A stretch of DNA of 64,000 nt, taken from positions 51,964 to 115,963 of the forward strand of contig NMRA01000483.1 in the NCBI GenBank assembly GCA_002633005.1, written 5' to 3'. Under the pieces are notes generated by a model. The model was not told the DNA's origin. It saw only the letters and a program-made list of their open reading frames with translations, and did no database searches. Shown in pieces: positions 34,625 through 47,700 of the stretch. The stretch comes from Phoronis australis (taxonomy: Eukaryota > Phoronida > Phoronidae). A program made the position numbers and the translations under genes. Positions within the stretch are counted from its first letter, which is position 1; every line of letters starts with the position of its first letter.

Positions 34625-34890
34625 ATAGGAACTGACACTTCTTGTGGTTTTGACCCTCCAAAAAGAACATCCTCAAATTTTAGAATGATTAATCCATTGC
34701 AATGTTGATTAGACTTTGTTATTAAGAAAAATATATTTTCCGATACAAAAAGAGAAAGGAGGTCGTCTCTAAATATCCAGTTTTTAATGTTCCCATCTCG
34801 CAGCTTCTCAGACGATGCTGCCCCATCTTGATGATACCCGACTTGATGTTCCTCCACCGCATGTCCCCTCAGATGTGCGTTCCTCGAAAA
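34625..34890. repeat. Dispersed repeat family R4, copy 2
   Basis: Aligned with 20586-20870. On the minus strand this copy keeps a longer open frame (34621-34911) with a SSEKLRDGNIK segment matching SSEKQLDGRIK in the other copy. No known domain recognised. Confidence 0.45.
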
Positions 34891-35320
34891 TTTTATCAAA
34901 TACCCGACCATCAGATTTGTCCTTTGTAGATTCGGGCCAACACATTTTTGTTTGCAGGATCCTCATTTTTCAAGAAATTGCAGCATGTTTCGTCTGTGCT
35001 CACTTAAAAAACGTGCAGTTAGTACACATGATTCAGATAACAATTTAGGGAATGCAAAACTATTATCCCCCCAAGACCCCTTCTTGGCGAGGGACAACGG
35101 CGTCATTTGTTACTTACATGTAGTCTTTCTTTTTCCATCTTTTACATGATAGCGGGCCTAAATCATTTGGTATGAATTCCAGCTCTTGGAAGGTAACGAT
35201 GGCTACACTCTTTCTTCTCCCTCTTTCTCTTAAGAAATCAGTCACGGAGACGTTCCCATAGAATAAGTTGGTTCCCTTTTCTTGTTTTGATAAATTGTAC
35301 AAACTTCTATGTTAAGGAAG

Positions 35321-35430
35321 GTAACCCGATGATGGAAGTAGGGTGACCCGATGATGGAAGTAGGGTGACCCGATGATGGAAGGAGGGTGAGCTTATGATA
35401 GAAGTAGGGTGACCCGATTGTGGAAGGAGG
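35321..35430 (+). repeat. 22-bp minisatellite, five units
   Basis: Units GTGACCCGATGATGGAAGTAGG start at 35321, 35343, 35365, 35387 and 35409. Unit 4 is the most diverged. The array grows out of the end of a partial R1 repeat (TATGTTAAGGAAG at about 35307). Confidence 0.93.
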
Positions 35431-36550
35431 GTGATCCTAAGGTAACTCTCAAAAGTGTTCTTGTTTAAATATTCGCGCATCTACTAAACTCGTCTGATTC
35501 ATGGTCTATTGTTTATTATTATATGGTAATTTTCAACGGAATTGATGATGCTTTAGTGAACTTTTATTTAGACTGAAATTCAGAAAAGACTATTCTCCAG
35601 TGTCAGCCACTAGGAAGTTGAGTACCCTGACGACGTATTCAGAAGTAACTACACAGGTAGTGTATCAGGAACCTCAAAACCTCACTCGTTGAAAGTGTAC
35701 CTCTCATTTCTACTCTCGGAAATAGACGAAAACGGTAACCAATGTTTCCGACACGATATTCCATCTACTCATTCCGAAGAGATGTCGTTTCTCCCCGCAT
35801 TTCTCCGGATTTCATAGTCCGCGGTAGACGTTTCTTACGCTACTCCTATAACCCGTCGTGTTTTGAACTTCATGAAAAGATACCTTCTAAAAGTCAAAAG
35901 CATGATGACCTAGCTCGTAACGTCCTTAGGTCTAAAACATGACTCCTCCCGAAATTTTGTTTCAGTATGGGTACCCAAGTTTACGCCAGCTCCCTCCACA
36001 GGGTTTGTGCCCCACACTTCCCCACTAAAGCAAACCTTTCTTGGATTAGAAAAGTTTGAAGTCATGTTGCAAACGAGTATAAGCGCATTGTAAGACATAT
36101 GTATGGACTCAGCGATGAGGAATTAGTAAGATCATCTGCGTTTTCATAACATAAGACATGTCCGAACGGTAAGTGAGGGCATATTTGTGTGTCTATAACT
36201 AAGGTCATGCTACTTTGAGATATTCTTCAAGCTGCAGTTGTATGTATAGACAATTTTTGAATGTGAAAACAAAAAATGTTAATGGATGACCGCATTAGCA
36301 CTAAAGACATACATTGTAGGAACACGTAACTCCTATCAGACAGTGTTATACCCGGTACCACACCACGGTACTTATTGGACACCCTTTGGTAATACATTCG
36401 ACACAAAACTTCGTTTTAATTGAATCGTTGATTTTTTAAGAAAATGTTTCTTTTTGTATTTTGGTCTTTATTTACAACAGATCCAAAACATGAAAGGGTC
36501 TCACCGAATTAGTTTTTCCGCTAGCTGCCTAAATTGAGGGAGGGAAAACT

Positions 36551-36747
36551 CATGCGCCCACCTAGCCTTTTTTGGTAACAAAAAGCGGGCGGACTAAAAA
36601 AAACGGGGCACTGTGAATTGCGCGTTAGTGGACTTTTGTCTCATTTTCTCAGACTTTTTTTTTCTCAGAGGTGGACCTTTTTGCTCACTTCGCCAAATGG
36701 GGGGGGGGCTCATTCGAGCCCCCCGAGCCGATCTGGGTGCGCGCATG
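36551..36747 (+). mobile_element. MITE family M2, copy 2
   Basis: Ends CATGCGCCCACCTAG and CTGGGTGCGCGCATG are inverted copies. Shares GGACTAAAA, GTGGACTTTTGTC and TTCGCCAAAT blocks with the other M2 copies. Shorter, with an internal deletion and G-runs. Confidence 0.75.
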
Positions 36748-39700
36748 AAACTTACTTTTCTTGAGGAGAAGTTATGTGACCGGGAGCAGTGCAATAGACG
36801 TAATTGTTTGACATTACAGGAAGTAAACGAAACTATGGGTAAGGATGGAAGGAATATTCACAGCTATTAAACTTAAATATTCAACTTCAATCGTTGGAAC
36901 ATTTACAGACCCTCACGAATGCGCAAGGGAACTTTGAAACGTTTGCACCCTGAATTCTCAAGAGTTATAATAAGCAGTAAAGAATTTCCCGTTAATGGAG
37001 ACTTCAATTTCAATTTGTTATACGTTGGAGAAAATGTTAAAGAGGTAGTTTTTACTTTACGTCAAGTTTACACACGTTTTCTGAAAATTCAGTTCCCTAC
37101 TCATTTTAACGAAGTAAAGTCACTGCCTTGATTTCAGAGGATGACTGGCAGTAAACAACAAATTGGCGATTTGTAACAAAATCCCAAAAACATAACTGAT
37201 TTTGTTGTTTTATAGCTTTGGCATAAAGCTAATAATTTAAGAACTCTATCCAATCCAACAACAATCCCGGAAATGCGTTTTTCGGTTGTAAAACCGGAAA
37301 GTCTGTCCCTTAAATGAACTACATCTATGTAAATTTGATAACAAGCACGGCATTGTTGCGCACGTGTTCGGCTTTAAAATAACCACGCCGAAATTTCTTA
37401 ACTTTTACTTTGAAATATCCGTGTTCTATTGCCTACTCCCAATTTGTACCATCAAGACTTCCTGGGTGTAAATCCAGACAAACCGTACAGTAGATACATA
37501 TTACAACTGGGTAAACATTCAAAACTTCGAAAGCTCATAAAATCAGCCATTTGTTCTTTTAAGAGCAATTAAAAGTGTTAACTTAAAAGTGTTGACTGGT
37601 GCATTAGCTGAGTCAATTGACTGTTGCAGGGTTAAACCTCCCACTTCGAACCTCTAAATTCACCTTGTAAGACAATGAGCGCGTATTCATACCAGTATAC
37701 TAAAAGGCTATTATGTCACATCGGAGGTGCTAATAGTGCAATAGTAGATTATATTTAGACGAAATCAGCATAACATATGTTCAGTGGTCTGCAACATTGG
37801 TGTAATTCTTGAAATGTACTAAAGGGTATGTCTGATATTCACCACGCTCAGAAATTTTGGAAAACCCTCCCGGATACCCATGTCACCTCAATATTAATTT
37901 TTTATAGCCTCGATGTCAGTTTGAAGGATTCTCGTCTGTCACTGGTTTCGGTGTATTTAAGTCATTCCGTTGAAGTTTGCCACGGGTGGGTAATGCCTTC
38001 GCCCAGACAAAACACTCTGAAATCACGAAAATATTTGCAAAACAATATTGTACTTCCATGCTGTCATTTCTCAAATTAGATAAGGGCTTGAACTGTGTAT
38101 TGGTATTTGTCAATTCCAAGTAAATTAAAAACATGCTTGTAGATTTTGGTTGATTTCCAGTATTGGGACAATCCCTATTTACTGAATTTTTGTTTACTAC
38201 TGTATGTGATCTTACCAAATAGAAAATCAACACTAGGCCATGTTTTAGACAAGGTTTCAATTTTCTATGATATATTTTGCGTAAGTGGACTCAAAAAGCT
38301 CAACAAGTGATAATCTTGTGCCCATTATAAAAAAATGAATGTGTTTGAACTCTGAAATCGGTATACTTCACAAGGCTGACTTCAAAATCTAGCTTTTGCT
38401 TTGCATGTCAATCAGTGCGAACGCCAACTTATCACAACTGACACTGCAAACTTGTTTCTCAACTCAAAACCCGATAAATCGCAAATATATCAGATGTATA
38501 TGAAATACACTTGTTGCTTAACAGGGAAAGGTTGTTCTCAAGCTCAGAGACCATTCCGATGAAGTCATTAGCCGACCGAAGGAAGGCAAAACGAAGGAGC
38601 CCACCAGACAGCGCTGCCGTCTCTGAGCGGTGAGCGCAACTCAGAGGTGGTGACCATTCCACTGGGCGGGAAGCGTTACGGAAAGTTATGCAACACACTG
38701 ACTACACCGCCTAAGTCGCGTTGCCACAAATACATTTCGTGCCTAGGAATACACCGTTGGAATGCGTCAGTGTCATTAAATCTTTCCAAATTGAACAAAT
38801 AATTTGCACAGGTAAACGAGTAGCAACCCTGTAAGAGTTTTGAGCTCCACTTTAGGCCAAGCCGGGCAATTCAGAGGTTGTTGTACGTCAACCAGTGTCG
38901 CCGTCCGCCCTTGATATCCATTCGGTCAAAAGTTGATCTAAGCTCCTATCGTGTAATACAGAGCATTAGTGATGTATGCAGGGCAATAAGACACTGGCCG
39001 AAATAAATTGAAACTGGTTATTTTTTACGTGTTTGGCTTCTGAAATTGAATTCATCGTGAAAGGTTAGTGCAGAACCCTTCTTTCGCGGAGGAAATACGA
39101 TAAAAATAGCCAAAAAGCATCGCTGGGTTTTTGATTTCTTGACAACAGTTTTTAAAGTCGTGCTTACGTTAATGTATACATTCAGCGGGGTAAATAGTTG
39201 GCGTTTGCCTCGTAACATCGGACAAAAGAATGAACCTGGCGCATAACAAAAGAAAGATTGATGCCAGGCCTCTAAAAACCGGTGTCGTCTGATATACGGC
39301 CTAAACGGAGGCAAGATGTAATGAGCCAACACTCGGTGCATCTCCATTGTAGGGCGTAATTAGTGATTGGCTCACTCCCGAGGCCATGGAAGTCGACTTC
39401 GATGTGAATACGAACTTTACTTGCGGTAGACATGTGTAGTGATACAATCACAACAAAAATGGCTCACTTATTTCGATGACTACAGGAAAAGTATTGATTG
39501 CTGGGGTATTTGTTAGAGCTCTAGTGAAAGTATATAAAGACACCAACCGCCACCAAAGGTGTCCATTTAAACTCGAAAAGTACAAATAATAACATGACTT
39601 CGTAAGTTTAGCCTTGGTAAATCGTAACTTGCAGAAAATCTTTCTCAAATTCGGTGAAACTTATTTATTAAAGAGACTCTTCTTTCGCCCCCAGTAGGAC

Positions 39701-41748
39701 CGGCCCTTCACCAGCTATGGCGCGAAAGGCCTTCTCGTGCCAACCTGTCTAAGGAGAGGGTTGCGAACAAATGAAAAAAGGAGAGAAATGGAAATAGTTT
39801 AAGATAATGTGTCGTTTGGCCAATTTGTCTTCATACCTTAGGAAGGGCCGCTCCCATTGGCCCATTTGTCTTCATACCTTAGGAAGGGCCGGTCCTATTG
39901 GGCTCGAAGGCTAATGTCTTTCATAAATATTTTTACCAGATTTTAAAAAGTTTTACCAGCTTTTACATTGGCTAATTTTATCTGGTCTCGATACAAGTCA
40001 TTTTCAGGAAATCTTCCGGCTCACGGGATTGATTAAAATGTGGCACCGACACTAAACGTCGATGAATGGTTGAGTGTGGCAAAAATTCCCAAGAGAATTG
40101 GAATACATAACAAACTAGACAAGAATTAGAAACGGATATTGTGATTTCCAAAGGTCTCTGCAATTCAAATTCATGCATTTTGCTGAGGATAAACAAGTGA
40201 CAATGCTCCTAAATTACCTGTGGATCGCTTCCGAGTGCATTGTGGTACCCCACTTTAATGAATGGAAAAGGTAGTAAAAAAGCAATGACACACAGGGATG
40301 TAATTTACGAAACGTTTATATTGTAGTGGTATTTTCCAAGTGACAATTCATTCTGTGTTATGAATTGCTAAAATCAAAGGAAAAGGTCGCAGAATGAAAA
40401 TGACACAGAAACGCTTACTTCGTAACATAAGCCACGAGCCACTTAATGCTCACACAAAACTGTTATGCAAACTTTTAAAGTTTACTTTGTTTGTGAAGAA
40501 ATACAACACTTTGTCTGCTTCAAACTTATTTATAAATTATCATCGGGACTGGACCACTGCTGTCTCCCGTCTTTGAAGTGTTTATTTGGTAATAATTACT
40601 CAAGCTACATTTGCTTACTACCTCTGCTCATATGAGCCACTAATACAAAATGTTAACAAGATTTTATTACAAAGTTAGATTTGGAAACTTATGCATTACA
40701 GCGATTCTCTGACTCGGTTATTGTCTTTGCCGTTTCACATTTTTTCAAAACCTCATACCTGCTGACAGTTGAATGAACTATCGCTACTTTTCCTATCTCT
40801 AATAAAAATAGATTATACATTTAGACTTTACATTGAGTGGCACTTTGCTTAAGGGTAGTTTTATGTAATTACTCTTTCGTAATGTTTTATACTAATTTTA
40901 TCTTTAGCATTGTTTTGTGTTGTTTTTAAAAGTGGGTTTAGTACACGGGGCTCCCGAAGGGTTATTTCTTATTTTCCCGGCTTAGATGAGCAATGAGAAA
41001 GGTTTGGGATTCCTTTGCCTTAAATTACAATCCGTTTGTAGGATTTAACTGAAGTAAAATGTTCATGCGAGCTGGGTTTTAATAAACAAAACGTGTAACA
41101 ATGAGTATCTAGAATAGTTTGTACTGTACGATTTATAAAGAAGATAGAGATAGTGATTTACAAAATGTAGCTTCACATTGTTCTCAAATCTTTCATTGTT
41201 GACCATCAATTTGCAAACTTATCCTGTTCTAAATAAATGTGTTTCTGGGAACAGTAATACAGTAGCCTTTATTAGGCGGTCTAGAAATCTCTTAAATATG
41301 CCCCTTTATTTATACTTGTGCGTGATCTACACTGACCGCGGGTGTGACCATCAAAAGGGTGTTAAGGGCTTGACTCACTCTGGCAGGACGCACTCTGGTA
41401 CAACAGGCTTATTTTGTTTTTGCCACATCGTTTTGGTTGGGGAATTAGGTTTGTGGGTATTTCATCACGAATACGGGACATATTTCCGATTGCCCAGTTG
41501 ACGAGAAATTGCGATCGTTTGGTTTTTGAACGTGACACAGGCGAAACGGCTCCGGCCCCACCAACGTTGTTTGCTCAGTACTCAAACAAGAGCCTGAAAA
41601 CAATTTTTTGCACAAACAACGACATAAGCGGCGTATCACGGAGTAAGTCACTTGGTGACCTACTTTCAGTGCCGAACGTTCGTACGTATTTAATTTGATC
41701 AATCCTAGCGTTGATAGTGGCTTTCCCGCGGTATTACGCACCTTAAAA
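36748..41748. other. No gene recognised upstream of the stress-protein gene
   Basis: Five kilobases with only short, motif-free open frames (for example 37916-38260 and 39018-39347, both minus). The last few hundred bases before 41749 should hold the promoter and 5' UTR of the universal stress protein gene. I cannot point to a defined promoter element. Confidence 0.4.
39691..39899. mobile_element. Small inverted-repeat element with duplicated right end
   Basis: TAGGACCGGCCCTT at about 39692 is mirrored by AAGGGCCGGTCCTA at about 39885-39898. The right end is present twice as a 41-bp tandem duplication (39818-39858 and 39859-39899). Confidence 0.55.
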
Positions 41749-44700
41749 ATGTCGGAGCAAAAAGTGACAGACGGCTGCACTAACAAAGACGATGATCTTT
41801 TCAAGGTGGACGAACATGATGTTTCGCACGAGCAGCCGGAGGCGCCAAAGTTTGAACACACAGTGCTCATTGCTGTCGACGCGTCGGAGCATTCCGAACG
41901 TGCTTTTCAAGGTGAGTGACCCAGTAAGTCTTTTTGCAAGATCAATCGTTAAGCTAACTAAGCTATTAAGCTTAAGGCCCAGCCTGGTAAAATTTCATGC
42001 TGCGTAGGGCGAAACTGATGGTGGCAACCGAGGGAGGAGAGAGGTCAGTTCTGCTATATACCTGAAGGAGTCTAAAATCAAGTGTAATGGCGACTGGGGT
42101 AGAGCAACATGTGTTGGGATATCTGTGTGGTTTTTTGGTAACTCGGGGGTAGCTCAAATTACCGCTCCGAATCCCGAGAAACCTTTTATAATCCCGCACT
42201 GACATATATCATTGTCGACGAGAATTGTGAATTTCAGAGAACAGCCACAACGCGGAATCTAATCCACAGCCTCAAAGAAGTTCGATAATTTTGTGATGGT
42301 AGCACTTAGTTTCCGTTACCAACAAGAGCACCTGTGTCATGACAATGAGACGTTTCAGTGTTTAATATGGGGTTAGCTAAGTTTCAAATTAAGACTTAAA
42401 TAGTAGCGCACATACATTTTTGAGTTGAGTTGCCGTCTCATTCTGGACCATTTCAGGATGGGACAAATGTGGTAATGTTTTAAGTTTATACAGGATCTTA
42501 TCGAAATATTTGCAAAACAGTCGAAATTAACTCTGTAAAAGTTTATGCTTTCAAAAAATAGAAAGCCTGTAGACTTTTATACCATTCTGAAATTAACTGG
42601 GTCATTTTTGGGGACCATGTCTATTTTGTAAATAGCAAAATGAAAAGTACATTCATAGCAAAATAACGATATTAATGTCATGACCGAAATTCGTTTGATG
42701 TGGGTGATCAAGATGAGAGCTTTCGTGTTTTTTTAATAAAAATCATACTATGTTTTCATAGAAAAGCGGAACATTTTAAAAGCAATTCCTAGCACGTTTT
42801 GGAGAATAGTACACAAAGCATAGACTTGGTTTATGGCAGTTCATCTGAATCTAATCAGCCATCTCTTATACATGAAGATTTTAAAAAGCTTAAGAATATT
42901 CTGACAGGTTATCAGTAAGTTGCCCGTGAGCTTCAAACTTTAGAGCCTTTACGATGCATGGGACACAAAACAGTCACTGCGATGTTTTAATTACCAAAAG
43001 ACTGCGTATCGGATTTGTTTTGTGTTGCATTGTATTATACGTGTATAACTGCTGTGTACTGTTGAATTGTGTTTTGGAAGTAAATTCAATCACTGCTCGA
43101 ATACAACTTAGTATACGTATATCACTGTTGCCGAGCTACTTTTGTTAAAATAAAAGTGTGTAGCGCCTAAAAGTTGTTGACTTGTTTTTGGTGGAGTGTT
43201 TGCTCCAGAAAATGCCTCCGGTTTTGTACAGCTTGGCTTGTTAAGACGAGAATGGCATTTGTGCTGTACGAAGCTGAAAGTAGCATTTACACTCGGATTC
43301 ACCTTAGCGCTTCACTCAGTCGGTTGGGGATGAGGGTGTATTTTTGAAGGAGTTTAAACAACGAACTTTAGACATTGGTGGTCAGCAGTGACATGAGGAA
43401 TGGTTGAATGTCAGCAAATTAGATATTTACACATTATGCAAACATTTATTTATGGAAAAGTGTGTCACTAATGTAAAAACTAAATAATATCTAAAGGCTT
43501 TATCAAGATTTAAATGCTCTAATCATAACTTGCAAATAGAAAGAGGAAGACACATGAAAATTCCTGGAAAGAATAGATTAATGTACTTTTTATCTACACG
43601 CTGACTGCGCATATCATTTTAATTCGATTTAAGAGCATCTCTCAAGATATATAGCGTGATCTGTGACACAACAGAAAATGCCATGCTGAAGTGTGCTAAT
43701 TTAAATTTAAATTAGCTTAATATTTATTATCAGCTGGTAATAGTAAAGACGGTGTAGATGAGTATTCTATTTTTTTTCTGGGTTTGTTATTATTTCTTTG
43801 TATGTTCTGTGTATCCTTCAATAAATATATATCACTTAAAGTATTCTATTTTTAATGTACTGTATAATCGTGTAATGTGCCGGTGGCCTTGGGTACAACA
43901 AAGAAATAAACTATCAAAAAACTTATTGGCGATTTCCGGTACAAATGCGGGTTAAATCAGAGCAGTGTTATATTTCTGATAATCGGTAAATATCTATGTG
44001 AAAGTTCAAATTGATTCGACAAAGCCATGCGCCCAAAGTTTCCATAAACCTAGATAATGAGTAAGACTGCCAATGTGACCTTGAAGCGAAATGTGGGGAT
44101 CGGCATCTGCAATGACAAAATCGCGAAGTAATAATCGATGTCAATACATTGCTTTCAAACAACAATAACATACACATACTTTATCTATCCAAACTCGGTA
44201 GCCAGGACTAAAAGCTCATTTTTCTTGTTTGTGGTTTTCTGGTGAGATCGATAAGAACTTCAACAGTTTTTTTCACCCTATAGGGACGCGCCCATCAGGC
44301 TACTCATACCTTGTCAACCGCCACATGCAATCACGAGGAAATAGTGCGCTTACACATGAACTTTGCAGTAGTTTTAAAGGACATTCTCATGTTTACGGCC
44401 GAAAAACGAATTTTGGGTGGTATTGTTGAACAGGATGAACTTTTTGTAGTTATTATCTTTGATCACAGCTATTAAACAATAGAATGTGTTGAGTTTTTGT
44501 GATTTTATTACAAATTAGCAATTCTCACCGATGTCTGTCAAAAACTTGCTGAGATCAAATACTTTTAAAGATACCCTTTCTTTCACATTCACCAAAGTTA
44601 GAACACAGCATGATTTTCGTCAGTCGAAAAATATCACCAAATATAAGTTTCGCAACTTTTTGTCCTGTTTGTCTTTGCGTTTGGAGCTGTGTTGAATGGA

Positions 44701-47700
44701 CATTATTTGGTGGTGTATATTCGAGTGAAATAACTATAATAAAGCGGAAAGAGAATCCTTAAAATATGTGATTTAGATCTGCTAGTCGAGCGTTTGACTG
44801 TGCGATCGCAGTTTCTGGCAAGTTCGAATACGCACAGAGGCTCAGAAAATCACCGTTCTTGCCAATGTCATAAAATTCGTGGATTTGCACAAGTCTGGTT
44901 TCACATTTGTGGCCTGACTAGACCTTGCTTTTTTGTTCACATTTCTTGAGCGAGATTACGCGTGCTTATCCCCGACGGGTTGGCGACTAGAGTGACTATT
45001 GTGTTGGGACATGCGTGTGGTCTTGACTTCACTTATTTTACTTTTGTGATTGTCCGAAGAAATTCAATTTCTACTAAATTAGACTTGCTGTTACTGCGCG
45101 CTTTCTACGAATGAACTATATTCGGAATTTGGCTCAGTCAAGACGGTGTTTTCGCATGTTTATGAACAGTCCGTTGTCGCTTACACGACAAAAGGCACGG
45201 ATCAGCTGACACGGAACGAGATATCGGGCGCAAGTATGTGTGTAAACAGCACTGATACGGAGCAAATTGACACTACGGTGACAGCTTTTGTCACTCGCTT
45301 GTGAAGAAGACCAAGTTGCGCCCAACCATCTTGCTCCGTACCTATACGTTTGACCAAAAACTTGCGCTTGCGCAATAACGTACATACAGGTTACAATTTT
45401 CGCACAATTTCTAAGAATTGCCAGTCAGCCGTTCAGTGCCTTGTTTTTTAACTTTAATCTTGATAATCTTTTAATAGGTCTTCGCCAACTTGTTCAAATG
45501 CAATACCGAAGATAATTGAGATTCGGTAGACCAAAAAGCCTCATTTCAATCTAGGAGGTCCCGATCATTATCCAGTCCGGCGAACTGTAGATAGTTGGAC
45601 GAAACTGTCCTTTGTACTCGCGACTCACAGACCGGGCGTGCGTTCAGTAACGCTAGGACCTATGCTAGGACATAGCTAAAATCTAGCCAAAGTCACGTGC
45701 TCTCATTTGAAATACACGTCAGTTTCTCGCGTTATCTCACGAAGTCTTGCTTTTTAGCGATGTCCTTGCCTTACTGAACGGGAGACGGGTGAACTGCCTT
45801 TTACATGCCCGTACATGTGGGGGGAGGTACGCAATCGTCAATGTAAACTACTACCCACCTCACATAAAAACCCAAACGCAACGTTAGCGTGTTTTTATTA
45901 TGCATTGGCCAAAACAATCGATTGCAAAAGGTGAACGAAAGTGAACAAAAAAAAACAAAACAAACAAATTTTTGTGGATGTGGCTAGCGGCAGTGTTCAA
46001 AGTAGTTTCTTGCGCTGTGGCTTTTCGACTGTCATTAATGCTGTCTTCACATTCACGTTTTTTTCACGCGGAGTCCTTTCGTATCGCCAAATCGTAAGCA
46101 TCCGTAAATAACTTGTCACAATACGCAACAACTCGCAGACACTCGTAAAGATCCGTGAATGGTGAGGCAATTTTTGACATGTCAAAAATCTTCCAGCTAT
46201 CGTCCATGGATTGATTTATCCGTAATTAACACGCAAGGGATCACAAACCGCTCGCAACTAGACGTAATCATTTGAAAACTGCTCGTAAGAATCCGTAATG
46301 ACTTGTAAATTTAACAATTTATATTTGTTACAAATAGTTCACGATTTGTTTACGGACAGATAATATTTCATTTTCCGTGAAAAGTATTTTTAGTAAAAAA
46401 GGGCATTACGAAGGTAATTGAAAACGTGCAGATAATTTGATTTGGCTTGTTAAATTAAGGAGAACCCAAATGCCGGTGGGGGGGGGGGTGTTCGCACCGG
46501 CGCACCTCCCCTGGGTACGGGCATGAGATTTTTGGACATCCAAAAGAAGCACACGCAGTCTCGGCAAAGTGAATGGATTTTCTAAAAATGGACCACGTGC
46601 ACTGATTTCCGTCTTCATTAATTATGTGTATGCGTATTATTCACTGTACGTTTTTTTGAATCGTTCTACTGGTCACGCATGCTGTCGCTTCATGGCTTAA
46701 GCCCATTGGGCAACGGTGTAGCTGTGGGGAAACGTTCTTCCCTCACTTTTTTAAGTCAGGGAACTCTCCTATGGGCAAAGTTGAATTTCCCATTATTTTG
46801 TCTAAAGTTCAGTAAATTTCTCATTAAAATATTTTGTTTCCATGAAAGTAGCGTACTACTGAGTAACGATATTTCGATCTTTGGTTCTTTGTGTTCAGTG
46901 TCCTAGGATTAAATCACAGTTCACGTCAGTTGAGTTGTTTTCAGCGATAGACGAAACCAGACTAATTTATCAGTGACTGATAACAAAACCCTGTAACCTT
47001 CATTTCATGATTCGACTGAATGATAAATCTAGGTCCAGGGTCCAATCTTTGTATTCGAAATCGAACTGAANGCACTGATTTCCGTCTTCATTAATTATGT
47101 GTATGCGTATTATTCACTGTACGTTTTTTTTGAATCGTTCTACTGGTCACGCATGCTGTCGCTTCATGGCTTAAGCCCATTGGGCAACGGTGTAGCTGTG
47201 GGGAAACGTTCTTCCCTCACTTTTTAAGTAAGGGAACTCTCCCATAGGCAAAGTTGAATTTCCCATTATTTTGTCTAAAGTTCAGTAAATTTCTCATTAA
47301 AATATTTTGTTTCCATGAAAGTAGCGTACTACTGAGTAACGATATTTCGATCTTTGGTTCTTTGTGTTCAGTGTCCTAGGATTAAATCACAGTTCACGTC
47401 AGTTGAGTTGTTTTCAGCGATAGACGAAACCAGACTAATTTATCAGTGACTGATAACAAAACCCTGTAACCTTCATTTCATGATTCGACTGAATGATAAA
47501 TCTAGGTCCAGGGTCCAATCTTTGTATTCGAAATCGAACTGAATCGAAATAATTTTTGACATTTCTATTCTACTTTAATACTATCTCAAGTTAAATATTT
47601 TTTATTCTGTGCTCGAGTAAATTATGGTTTTCGTGGATCACTAACTAACACTAGTTTGCACTTGATTACCGCAGCATTGAAGCTAAAAATTCGAGTCTGA

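Noticed and set aside
37588-37650. TTAGCTGAGTC...CACTTCGAACCTC, tRNA-like
   Set aside because: Spacing is tRNA-like, but the T-stem and acceptor do not pair; at most a very old SINE relic.
41445-41870. 141-codon minus-strand frame
   Set aside because: Antisense shadow of the stress-protein first exon and its 5' flank.
44773-44832. tRNA-like stretch ending AAGTTCGAATACGC
   Set aside because: The B box is plausible but the A box and stems are too poor to call a tRNA or SINE.
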